Of a stretch of 14,632 nucleotides of DNA, positions 8,317 to 14,632 are shown piece after piece. The stretch lies in assembly GCA_002477505.1 (NCBI GenBank), contig DLQB01000165.1, forward strand, positions 1 through 14,632, read 5' to 3'. Numbering within the stretch: position 1 is the stretch's first letter; each line of letters opens with the position of its first letter. The DNA is from Flavobacteriales bacterium UBA7443 (lineage in GTDB: Bacteria > Bacteroidota > Bacteroidia > Flavobacteriales_D > Sanyastnellaceae). The position numbers were made by a program, and so were the translations under genes. The notes beneath the pieces were generated by a model. That model did not search any database, was not told the DNA's origin, and worked only from the letters and a program-made list of their open reading frames with translations.

Positions 8317-9584
8317 CCGTATTTGGACTTCCAAAGTGCCCGCATTTTCGCGCGAACAGCTTCCTCCTTGGGGTTGCTTCCAGGATCGTAATAGCGTTTG
8401 CCTGAGAGCGGCTCCGGTTGAAATTCTTGACCACTGAATTGATCCGGCGCTTCATGGTCGTAAGCGTAGCCCTTTCCAAAACCCTGCTCTTTCATCCACG
8501 AATTGGGCGCATTCCGCAAATGAATTGGCACGGGAAGGTCGACTGAATGTTCTACTTCCTGCAAAGCTCCCGCAATGGCCGCGTAGGCCGAATTGCTCTT
8601 GGGACTTGTCGCCAAATAAATCACACATTGCGAGAGAACGATTCTGCCTTCGGGCATTCCAATTCGCTCCACTGCCGAGAATGTTTCATTTGCAATGACC
8701 AGTGCCGTCGGATTGGCAAGGCCGATGTCCTCGGAGGCTGAAATGATCAGGCGCCGGGCAATGAATTTTGCATCCTCTCCTCCTGCCACCATGCGAGCGA
8801 GGTAGTAGACCGCTGCATTTGGGTCGCTTCCTCGTATGCTTTTGATCAACGCTGAGGCCAAATCGTAATGCGACTCTCCTTTTTTATCATAACGCCTCAC
8901 CGAATGGTGCACCACTTGTTTTACGAGGGCATTGGTCACCTTCAAGATTCCGCCCTCCGCATGGTCCGCGAGCAGCTCCAACACATTGAGCAATTTCCGG
9001 GCATCTCCCGAACTCGAGCGGAGCAAATCATCCCACTCGTTGACCTCAACTTTTAGCTCAGAAAACAGGGAGTCTTTGGCAATTGCATTACCAACAATCA
9101 ACTTCAATTGCTCTTCCGTAAAGCTCTGCAGCACATATGTTTGACACCTACTTATTAAAGCAGGTATTACCTCGAACGATGGGTTTTCTGTCGTGGCTCC
9201 AATCAATGTCACCAGTCCTTTCTCGACTGCGCCCAGGAGACTGTCCTGTTGCGATTTGGAGAACCGATGGATTTCATCGATGAAGAGAATCGCTCTTCCG
9301 GAAAACATGCCGGACCGACTCACTTGCGCCAGCACTTCGCGCACTTCTTTCACACCGCTGTTAATGGCCGAAATTTGATGAAAGGGACGCTCGCTATGCT
9401 CGGCGATGATCCGGGCCAGAGTGGTTTTGCCAACACCCGGCGGTCCCCATAATATCATCGAAGGAACCTGGCCGCCTTCAATGCTTCTGCGAAGTACCTG
9501 CCCCATGCCCACCAAGTGCCCTTGCCCCAAGTAATCCTCAAGCGTTTGCGGACGCATGCGCTCCGCCAATGGAGCTTCAAACAT
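8310..9584 (-). CDS. rarA: Replication-associated recombination protein A (AAA+ ATPase)
   Basis: RarA/MgsA acts at stalled replication forks and interacts with SSB and DNA ends; it is related to clamp-loader ATPases and WRNIP1. 424 residues, normal size. The N-terminus FEAPLAERMRPQTLEDYLGQ is typical of the family. Walker A is GPPGVGKTT (47-55), Walker B LFIDEIHRF (100-108), sensor 1 GATTENPSFEV (129-139), and sensor 2 is near SGDARKLLN (192-200). The C-terminal tetramerisation region includes DPNAAVYYLARM, ARRLIISASEDIGLANP and HLRNAP, all family hallmarks. I start at 9584 because the family begins just before 'FEAPLA'; an in-frame ATG at 9620 would add 12 residues lying inside the upstream gene. 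The start overlaps the acyltransferase stop by 8 bp, indicating coupled translation as the last gene of the operon. Confidence 0.96.
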   Translation of the reverse strand: MFEAPLAERMRPQTLEDYLGQGHLVGMGQVLRRSIEGGQVPSMILWGPPGVGKTTLARIIAEHSERPFHQISAINSGVKEVREVLAQVSRSGMFSGRAILFIDEIHRFSKSQQDSLLGAVEKGLVTLIGATTENPSFEVIPALISRCQTYVLQSFTEEQLKLIVGNAIAKDSLFSELKVEVNEWDDLLRSSSGDARKLLNVLELLADHAEGGILKVTNALVKQVVHHSVRRYDKKGESHYDLASALIKSIRGSDPNAAVYYLARMVAGGEDAKFIARRLIISASEDIGLANPTALVIANETFSAVERIGMPEGRIVLSQCVIYLATSPKSNSAYAAIAGALQEVEHSVDLPVPIHLRNAPNSWMKEQGFGKGYAYDHEAPDQFSGQEFQPEPLSGKRYYDPGSNPKEEAVRAKMRALWKSKYGY

Positions 9585-10488
9585 TGTGCAACGTTTTTTT
9601 CTTTTCAAGAGCGCGTTCATTCAAGGCAATGCCTTCAGGGCGGTTGTGCTTCCATCGCTTGTGCGACCAAAGCCAATGGCTTGGATGGTTTCGAATGTCT
9701 TGCTCCAGCAGCGCGATGCACTTGTTCAAGACCTCACCTGGTTCGAGGCCTTCCGAATGAGCGGTAACCAGCTCGTAACGCGTTGTGTATTGTCCACGAG
9801 AATCCTTGTAGATGTGTCCATAGATCACGGGAAGGTCATATTGATGCACCCATTTTTCGAGGCCATAATACCACGCTGTCTCTTGATGAAGAAAGGATGT
9901 CCACCACGCTTTCTTAGGATTGGCAGGACTCTGATCGAACCCCATGACAATGGCCTTCGGTCGTGAACCTTGCGCATGCTCCTGCATCCAGGCTTGCGCA
10001 TCTATGGTGCGCACCATTTCCAAACCAAACCGTTGCCGAGATTCGAGGACGGCGTGCTCCATTGTAGGATCGGATAATTTCTTGTAAACCGCCATCACAT
10101 CATGCGGAACATTTTGATTGGCCGTGACCGCATAGAGTTCCCAATTGTTCAGATGACCTCCGGCAATCAAAACACTTCTACCGGCCTCAAAAAAAGGGGT
10201 GAACACTTCCACATTGACATGCTTCATGCGGCTCATCGCTGTCGCATTGTCGATGGTAAAATGCTTGATGGATTCTACCGTGATGTCGGCAAAGTGGCCA
10301 TAGTACCGCTTTTCAACCTTTCGGTGCCAGTCTGCACTTTGCTTCGGAAAGCTTCGCTCCAGGTTGCCCCTGATGACCTTTAACCGATACTTGAACACGC
10401 GACGCGCGAGAAAAGCAAGGACCGAAGACAGTGCATGGAGCTGAGCGTACGAGCGCCGGGAGAGCCATTGAATGAACTTCAATTTCAT
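9577..10488 (-). CDS. LpxL/HtrB-type lipid A biosynthesis acyltransferase
   Basis: Expected to transfer an acyl chain from acyl-ACP to a lipid A precursor at the inner membrane. 303 residues, normal for the LpxL/LpxM family. The catalytic HxxxxD/E motif is seen as GHLNNWE (His 112, Glu 117), preceded by the strand RSVLIAG. Other family signs are an N-terminal hydrophobic/basic segment with RRSYAQLHALSSVLAFLARR, the KVIRGNLERSFP block (38-48), MGFDQSP (182-188) and the C-terminal PSHWLWSHKRWK (269-280). I start at ATG 10488; a TTG two codons upstream is possible but unnecessary. It starts 8 bp after the stop of the metallo-hydrolase gene and overlaps rarA at its end, so it is the middle gene of a tight operon. 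Which lipid A position it acylates cannot be told from sequence, so I leave the symbol blank. Confidence 0.92.
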   Translation of the reverse strand: MKLKFIQWLSRRSYAQLHALSSVLAFLARRVFKYRLKVIRGNLERSFPKQSADWHRKVEKRYYGHFADITVESIKHFTIDNATAMSRMKHVNVEVFTPFFEAGRSVLIAGGHLNNWELYAVTANQNVPHDVMAVYKKLSDPTMEHAVLESRQRFGLEMVRTIDAQAWMQEHAQGSRPKAIVMGFDQSPANPKKAWWTSFLHQETAWYYGLEKWVHQYDLPVIYGHIYKDSRGQYTTRYELVTAHSEGLEPGEVLNKCIALLEQDIRNHPSHWLWSHKRWKHNRPEGIALNERALEKKKTLHNV

Positions 10489-10496
10489 GGTCAAAG

Positions 10497-11294
10497 CTAA
10501 GGGTTATCCAAACGATATTCTGCGCCTTCTGTTCGTCCCGAAAGACCATCGTGCGCCAGAAATACTCCACTCGGCAACTCCAATGCCACGTCACTGTGTT
10601 TTCCCAATTGATGGCTGATGTGGGTAAAATACGTTTGTCGCGCTCCGATGCGCTTTGACCAATCGATGGCTTCCTCCAAGGTAAAATGGGACAAGTGGGA
10701 TTCCCGACGCAAGGCATTCAAAACCAAAACGTCAACTCCTTGAAGGCGCTTCAACGCCAAATCAGTGAATTGATTCGCATCCGTGATATAAGCTAGCCCC
10801 CCGATGCGGAATCCCAATACGGGCAGTTTGTGGTGGACAACAGGCAAAGGCCACCAGCGATCCCCCAGAATCACAAATGGATCCTCATGGATGGACTCAA
10901 GCGTCACCTTGGGAACCCCAGGGTACGGATTGGGTCGAAAAATGTAATGAAACTCGCGCTTGAGTGCTTCTTGAACTGAATCAGTTGCGTAGACGGGCAT
11001 GTCCTTTCCACTGCGGAAATTGAACGGTCGAATGTCATCCAAGCCTGCAACGTGATCCTTGTGCTCGTGGGTAATGACGAGGCCGTCGAGATGGGTCAAT
11101 CCCGCGCGAAGGCATTGCTGCCGAAAGTCCGGGCCTGAGTCAATGATGACTCGGGCAGATGCAGTTTGGATCAAAATCGAGCTGCGCAAGCGCGCATCTC
11201 GGGGATCTTTACTGGAGCAAACTTCGCAGGAACACCCAATGATCGGCACACCTTGCGAGGTACCTGTTCCAAGAAAAGTAAAATCCACCTGCAT
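10497..11294 (-). CDS. PhnP-like metallo-beta-lactamase-fold hydrolase
   Basis: A 265-residue cytoplasmic MBL-fold protein, probably a phosphodiesterase acting on a cyclic or small phosphodiester substrate. The start at 11294 begins at the first strand (MQVDFTFLGTG); an in-frame ATG 17 codons upstream has no support. GTGTSQGVP (9-17) is followed by a Cys cluster GCSCEVC (20-26), as in E. coli PhnP, where cysteines bind a structural zinc. The metal motif THEHKDH (75-81) supplies His 76, His 78, Asp 80 and His 81; His 155, Asp 172 (YITDAN) and His 225 (FTHISHQ) complete the site. The C-terminal LPSGVFLAHDG closely parallels PhnP. No other phosphonate-pathway genes are nearby, so a C-P lyase role is unlikely and the true substrate is unknown. 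It is the first gene of the operon with the acyltransferase and rarA. Confidence 0.9.
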   Translation of the reverse strand: MQVDFTFLGTGTSQGVPIIGCSCEVCSSKDPRDARLRSSILIQTASARVIIDSGPDFRQQCLRAGLTHLDGLVITHEHKDHVAGLDDIRPFNFRSGKDMPVYATDSVQEALKREFHYIFRPNPYPGVPKVTLESIHEDPFVILGDRWWPLPVVHHKLPVLGFRIGGLAYITDANQFTDLALKRLQGVDVLVLNALRRESHLSHFTLEEAIDWSKRIGARQTYFTHISHQLGKHSDVALELPSGVFLAHDGLSGRTEGAEYRLDNP

Positions 11295-11322
11295 TTGGTA
11301 AAGGTACGCAGTCTTGAAATCG

Positions 11323-11330
11323 TACATTTG
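11323..11330 (+). promoter_or_regulatory. Candidate -7 promoter element for the uncharacterised 495-residue gene
   Basis: The plus strand reads TACATTTG, an exact TAnnTTTG match, about 36 bp before the proposed TTG start. A TTTG at 11294-11297 could act as the -33 element, but the 25-bp spacer is longer than usual. The placement favours a start downstream of about 11337 and argues against the much longer reading frame that opens at 11166. Confidence 0.4.
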
Positions 11331-11366
11331 TTTAAAGACAGGCAAAACGGAATTAATCGAAAAGCT

Positions 11367-12854
11367 TTGGATTCAAACCGCGTCGTACTTTCCGGAAAGC
11401 AGAAGGCGCTCCGGATTAACCTGAATCAGGACCTCTATGGAACCTTTGCCGAAATTGGCGCAGGCCAAGAAGTTGTTCGTCACTTCTTCCGTGCGGGAGG
11501 AGCCTCGGGAACCATTGCAAAAGCAATCAGTGCATATGACAAGGATTTCTCTGATGCCATCTACGGCGAAGAGAAAAATAGCCGCTACGTCTGCGAAAGC
11601 CGAGTCAAAAAAATGCTCCAGCACGAGTACAACCTCATGGAGGAGCGGCTTGATCGCAGCGAGCATTCCAACAAGCATTTCTTCGCATTCGCCAATACAG
11701 TTGCCACCATAAATTTTCATAAAACCATCCAAGGACATGGCTGGTTTGGACTGAAATTTCAGACGGCCCCCGACAAGGCACCGAACGTGGTGATCATGCA
11801 TGCTCGTTTGCACGAGCCTGATGCGTTGCTCCAACACCAGTCGGTGGGACTGCTGGGCGTGAATTTGATCTACGGGTGCATGTTTTTTTACAAGCGGCCC
11901 AAAGAATTGCTTCAATCCTTGTACGATAACCTGGAACGGGATCAAATCGAAATCGATATGATCCAAATGACCGGGCCCGATTTCGAAGGTGTAGACAACC
12001 GACTCCTTTCCCTGCAACTGGTGAAAAATGGCATGACCGATGCTGTCATCTTTTCACCCGATGGCAAAAATTTGCAAGCATCGCAGGTTTTGTACAAGAA
12101 AAATATTTTAGCCATCCGCGGGTCCTTCCGACCCGTCACGAAGGTCAACATTGACATGATTGCTCAAAGCCTCAAGCTATTTAAAGCCGAGCAAAAAGTT
12201 GACGAAAAGAACATTCAAGTATTGTTCGAGATCACATTGAACAACCTATCCGCGGAGGGTGAAATTGACGAGCAAGACTTTCTCGATCGAGCAGACATTC
12301 TTTGTTCCATCGGTCAAACCGTGCTCATCTCCAATTACCAGAAGTATTACAAACTTGTCGAATTCTTTTCCCGGCACAGTGCCAAGCGCATGGGCGTGAT
12401 CATGGGGGCGAACACATTGAAGCAGGTTTTCGATGAAAAATATTACCGGGACTTGAATGGCGGAATCTTGGAAGCCTTTGGCATTCTTTTCTCTCGGGAC
12501 CTCAAAATCTATCTCTACCCCTGGATTCCAGAAGAATCCAAGAAAGCATGGACATCGGAAACGACACCTGTGCATCCGCGTATGCAGCCCCTATTTGAAT
12601 ACCTCAAATTCAACAAGCGGATTGTGGATGTGGAGCATGAACCTACCATCATGGGTATTTTCAGTCGGCAAGCTCTGGAGCTGATTCGCACCGGAAAACC
12701 CGGATGGGAGAAAATGGTTCCTGATTTTGTCGATCGCATCATCAAAGAAAAACGCCTGTTCGGTTACAACGGAAAAACAGAGTTGAATTCTTCATCTGAA
12801 GAGATCGCTGCCGCTGCGGCGCGCGCCATCTCCCGGGATGATGAGAAGAATTGA
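11367..12854 (+). CDS. Conserved uncharacterised protein, probable TTG start
   Basis: About 495 residues, soluble, with no signal peptide or membrane segment. I recognise it as a conserved family seen in Bacteroidota and elsewhere, but I know of no established function. The most family-typical stretch is near the N-terminus (about residues 24-68): YGTFAEIGAGQEVVRHFF, then AGGASGTIAKAISAYD and FSDAIYG. Other notable blocks are GWFGLKFQ, HARLHEPD, QHQSVGLLGVNLIYGC (157-171), PDFEGVDNRLLSLQLVKNGMTDAVIFSPDG (split over 204-233) and MGVIMGANTLKQVFDEKYY (342-360). The open frame extends upstream to an ATG at 11166, but that part is antisense to the metallo-hydrolase gene. No ATG lies between there and the conserved region. 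TTG at 11367 fits the family N-terminus and the promoter position; TTG at 11328 is an alternative. Such proteins may be given adenylyltransferase-type names in databases; I see no nucleotidyltransferase motif supporting that. Confidence 0.8.
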   Translation: MDSNRVVLSGKQKALRINLNQDLYGTFAEIGAGQEVVRHFFRAGGASGTIAKAISAYDKDFSDAIYGEEKNSRYVCESRVKKMLQHEYNLMEERLDRSEHSNKHFFAFANTVATINFHKTIQGHGWFGLKFQTAPDKAPNVVIMHARLHEPDALLQHQSVGLLGVNLIYGCMFFYKRPKELLQSLYDNLERDQIEIDMIQMTGPDFEGVDNRLLSLQLVKNGMTDAVIFSPDGKNLQASQVLYKKNILAIRGSFRPVTKVNIDMIAQSLKLFKAEQKVDEKNIQVLFEITLNNLSAEGEIDEQDFLDRADILCSIGQTVLISNYQKYYKLVEFFSRHSAKRMGVIMGANTLKQVFDEKYYRDLNGGILEAFGILFSRDLKIYLYPWIPEESKKAWTSETTPVHPRMQPLFEYLKFNKRIVDVEHEPTIMGIFSRQALELIRTGKPGWEKMVPDFVDRIIKEKRLFGYNGKTELNSSSEEIAAAAARAISRDDEKN

Positions 12855-12905
12855 TGAGGAGCCGCAGGGCGTTGCGCTCACATCCGCACATTAACGTCAT
12901 CGCAT

Positions 12906-12938
12906 AAAAAAGGCTCACCAGTGTGGTGAGCCTTTTTT
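12906..12938. terminator. Bidirectional intrinsic terminator
   Basis: A perfect 9-bp GC-rich stem, GGCTCACCA (12912-12920) with TGGTGAGCC (12924-12932), closes a GTG loop. It is flanked by six A on the left and six T on the right, so a U-tract follows the hairpin on either strand. It lies between the convergent 495-residue gene and rpoC, about 50 bp after one stop and about 20 bp after the other, and should terminate both. Confidence 0.92.
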
Positions 12939-12959
12939 CGTTATCTGGGGACGCCTTCG

Positions 12960-14632
12960 TTACGCCTCGGTGGTCTCTTCAACCACTTCCACCGGCGGGT
13001 TTGGCAATCGCGTGATCGTACGCTCATTGGTGAACGCACGTGTTCCTGTTCCGGCTGGGATCAAGTGTCCAACGATTACATTTTCCTTCAGACCATTCAA
13101 GAAGTCTTGCTTTCCGCTAACGGCAGCCTCATTCAAAACCTTCGTGGTTTCTTGGAATGACGCAGCAGAGATGAAGGACTTCGTTTGGAGTGAAGCGCGT
13201 GTGATCCCTTGAAGCAACGGACGTGCTGTTGCTGAAATGGCATCACGGCCTTCCGCCAACGTCATATCCCGACGGCGCAGCGAGCCATTGATGTCGCGCA
13301 ACTGGCGCGCCGTAATCATTTGACCCAAACGCAAATCTTCGCTTTCGCCGACTTCGGTAATGACCACCATGCCGAAAATTCGATCATTTTCACGCATGAA
13401 GTCTGCTTTCTCGACAAATTGCTTTTCCAAGAACCGGGTATCTCCAGCGTCTTCGATGACAACTTTCTTCATCATTTGACGAACGATGACTTCAAAGTGC
13501 TTGTCATTGATCTTCACACCTTGCAAACGGTATACGTCTTGAATCTCATTCACGATGTATTCCTGAACCGCCGTTGGGCCCATGATATCGAGAATGTCGA
13601 CCGGTGTAATGGCTCCATCTGACAATGCCATGCCTGCGCGGACGAAATCATTGTCCTGCACAAGAATGTGCTTGGAGAGTGGAACCAAATACTTGTATAC
13701 ATCTCCGCGTCGTGAGGTCACAATGACTTCGCGATTACCACGCTTGATCTTTCCGTATTGCACGATTCCATCTACTTGGGACACGACCGCTGGATTGGAT
13801 GGATTACGCGCCTCGAAAAGCTCCGTTACCCTTGGAAGACCCCCTGTAATGTCGCCAGACTTACCAGCAACACGTGGAATCTTCGTCAAAATCTGTCCAA
13901 TCTTCGCCGCGTCGCCTTCCTTCACAGAAAGGTGAGCTCCCACAGGCAGTGAATATGTCTTCATCACCTCTCCCTTCTTGTCCACGATGAGGATGGCAGG
14001 GTTCTTCTTCTTGTCCTTGGTCTCCGTGATTACAATTTCACGGAATCCTGTTTGCTCATCCAGTTCCTCTCGGTAGGTGACCCCCTCCTCAATCATCTCA
14101 AACTTGATGACACCTTTGCCTTCATTGATGATGACATTGTTGTAGGGATCCCAAGAGCAAATCGAGTCGCCTTTCTTGATTTTGTCCCCAGTGAACATTT
14201 TCAAGATTGATCCATAAGGCAGAATCGTCGTGCTCAGCGCGACACCCGTCTTTGGATCGACAACCTTGAATTCTGAAGAACGGGATACAACAACTGTTTC
14301 CTTCTCTCCCTCAGCGTTCACTCGCGACACTTCTCGTAAATCGTCAATTTCAACGACACCATCAAATTTCACCTTGATGTCATTGTCATCAGAGATTTTC
14401 GAAGCCGTACCACCTACGTGGAAAGTTCTCAGTGTCAACTGCGTTCCCGGCTCACCAATGGACTGTGCAGCGATAACACCCACGGCCTCACCCACCTGCA
14501 CTGTCCGTGCCGTAGCCAAGTTCTTTCCGTAGCATTTCACGCACACACCCGACATGGTTTCGCACGTTAATACGGAGCGCACCTCAACTTCGTCAATTCC
14601 TGCTTCCTCAATGGCCATTGCCGTGTCGAAGT
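12960..14632 (-). CDS. rpoC: RNA polymerase beta' subunit, C-terminal part (5' end outside window)
   Basis: The catalytic large subunit of RNA polymerase. About 556 C-terminal residues are visible, in frame to the window edge; the gene's start and active-site NADFDGD region lie outside. Visible features in order: three cysteines of the second zinc site in LTCETMSGVCVKCYG; the bridge-helix/trigger-loop base GEAVGVIAAQSIGEPGTQ and LTLRTFHVGGTAS, with the catalytic Arg and His of the trigger loop; an insertion of about 180 residues corresponding to SI3; then GDITGGLPRVTELFEARNP, where the trigger loop resumes. The C-terminal region includes VQEYIVNEIQDVYRLQGVKINDKHFEVIVRQM (split family block) and AAVSGKQDFLNGLKENVIVGHLIPAGTG. 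The acidic tail ends EVVEETTEA. All visible functional residues look intact. In bacteria rpoC normally follows rpoB, which should lie to the right. Confidence 0.97.
   Translation of the reverse strand, partial: FDTAMAIEEAGIDEVEVRSVLTCETMSGVCVKCYGKNLATARTVQVGEAVGVIAAQSIGEPGTQLTLRTFHVGGTASKISDDNDIKVKFDGVVEIDDLREVSRVNAEGEKETVVVSRSSEFKVVDPKTGVALSTTILPYGSILKMFTGDKIKKGDSICSWDPYNNVIINEGKGVIKFEMIEEGVTYREELDEQTGFREIVITETKDKKKNPAILIVDKKGEVMKTYSLPVGAHLSVKEGDAAKIGQILTKIPRVAGKSGDITGGLPRVTELFEARNPSNPAVVSQVDGIVQYGKIKRGNREVIVTSRRGDVYKYLVPLSKHILVQDNDFVRAGMALSDGAITPVDILDIMGPTAVQEYIVNEIQDVYRLQGVKINDKHFEVIVRQMMKKVVIEDAGDTRFLEKQFVEKADFMRENDRIFGMVVITEVGESEDLRLGQMITARQLRDINGSLRRRDMTLAEGRDAISATARPLLQGITRASLQTKSFISAASFQETTKVLNEAAVSGKQDFLNGLKENVIVGHLIPAGTGTRAFTNERTITRLPNPPVEVVEETTEA

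Noticed and set aside
10497..11294. Phosphonate (C-P lyase) degradation locus
   Set aside because: Only a PhnP-like gene is present; none of the phnG-phnM genes are nearby.
11166..11366. N-terminal extension of the 495-residue protein to an ATG at 11166
   Set aside because: This stretch is antisense to the metallo-hydrolase coding region, has low-complexity, non-family-like sequence, and lies upstream of the likely promoter.
11373..12017. 214-codon minus-strand open frame
   Set aside because: It lies wholly antisense to the conserved 495-residue gene and is explained as a shadow of its codon pattern.
11367..12854. Nicotinate-nucleotide adenylyltransferase (NadD)
   Set aside because: NadD is about 200 residues with a GxFDPxHxGH motif; neither the size nor the motif fits.

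Overview
The window looks like ordinary chromosomal core-genome sequence from a member of the Bacteroidota, most likely a roughly 50% GC marine-type Flavobacteriia relative (the lineage below phylum is a guess). The evidence is two secreted proteins ending in type IX secretion (T9SS) sorting domains, an RpoC with the LTLRTFHVGG form of the trigger-loop base, start sites without strong Shine-Dalgarno sequences, and several matches to the Bacteroidota -7 promoter element TAnnTTTG close to gene starts. No mobile element, CRISPR array, tRNA, rRNA or phage gene is visible.

Layout, left to right. (1) Minus strand: the 5' part of ATP-dependent PEP carboxykinase (pckA, cut by the window edge), preceded by a small DUF423 membrane protein. 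(2) Plus strand: a 766-residue secreted FG-GAP/VCBS beta-propeller protein with a T9SS tail. (3) Minus strand: malate dehydrogenase (mdh), convergent with the propeller gene. (4) Plus strand: a MORN/YwqK-repeat secreted protein translationally coupled (ATGA) to a T9SS-exported subtilisin-like S8 protease. (5) Minus strand: a compact three-gene operon transcribed as PhnP-like metallo-hydrolase, then LpxL-like lipid A acyltransferase, then rarA; its end overlaps the protease gene tail-to-tail. (6) Plus strand: a conserved, functionally uncharacterised 495-residue protein that appears to start at TTG behind a TAnnTTTG promoter. (7) A bidirectional intrinsic terminator, then the 3' part of rpoC on the minus strand, cut by the right edge.

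Malate dehydrogenase and PEP carboxykinase together convert malate to oxaloacetate to PEP, the entry to gluconeogenesis, and lie about 3 kb apart on the same strand. The secreted proteins form a second theme of cell-surface or extracellular function. The operon of part 5 mixes envelope synthesis, a phosphodiesterase-type hydrolase and replication-fork maintenance, with no clear shared pathway.

I found no convincing new multi-gene system. The best candidates for follow-up are the uncharacterised 495-residue family next to rpoC, the coupled YwqK-repeat/S8 protease pair, and the unusual operon of PhnP-like hydrolase, acyltransferase and rarA.
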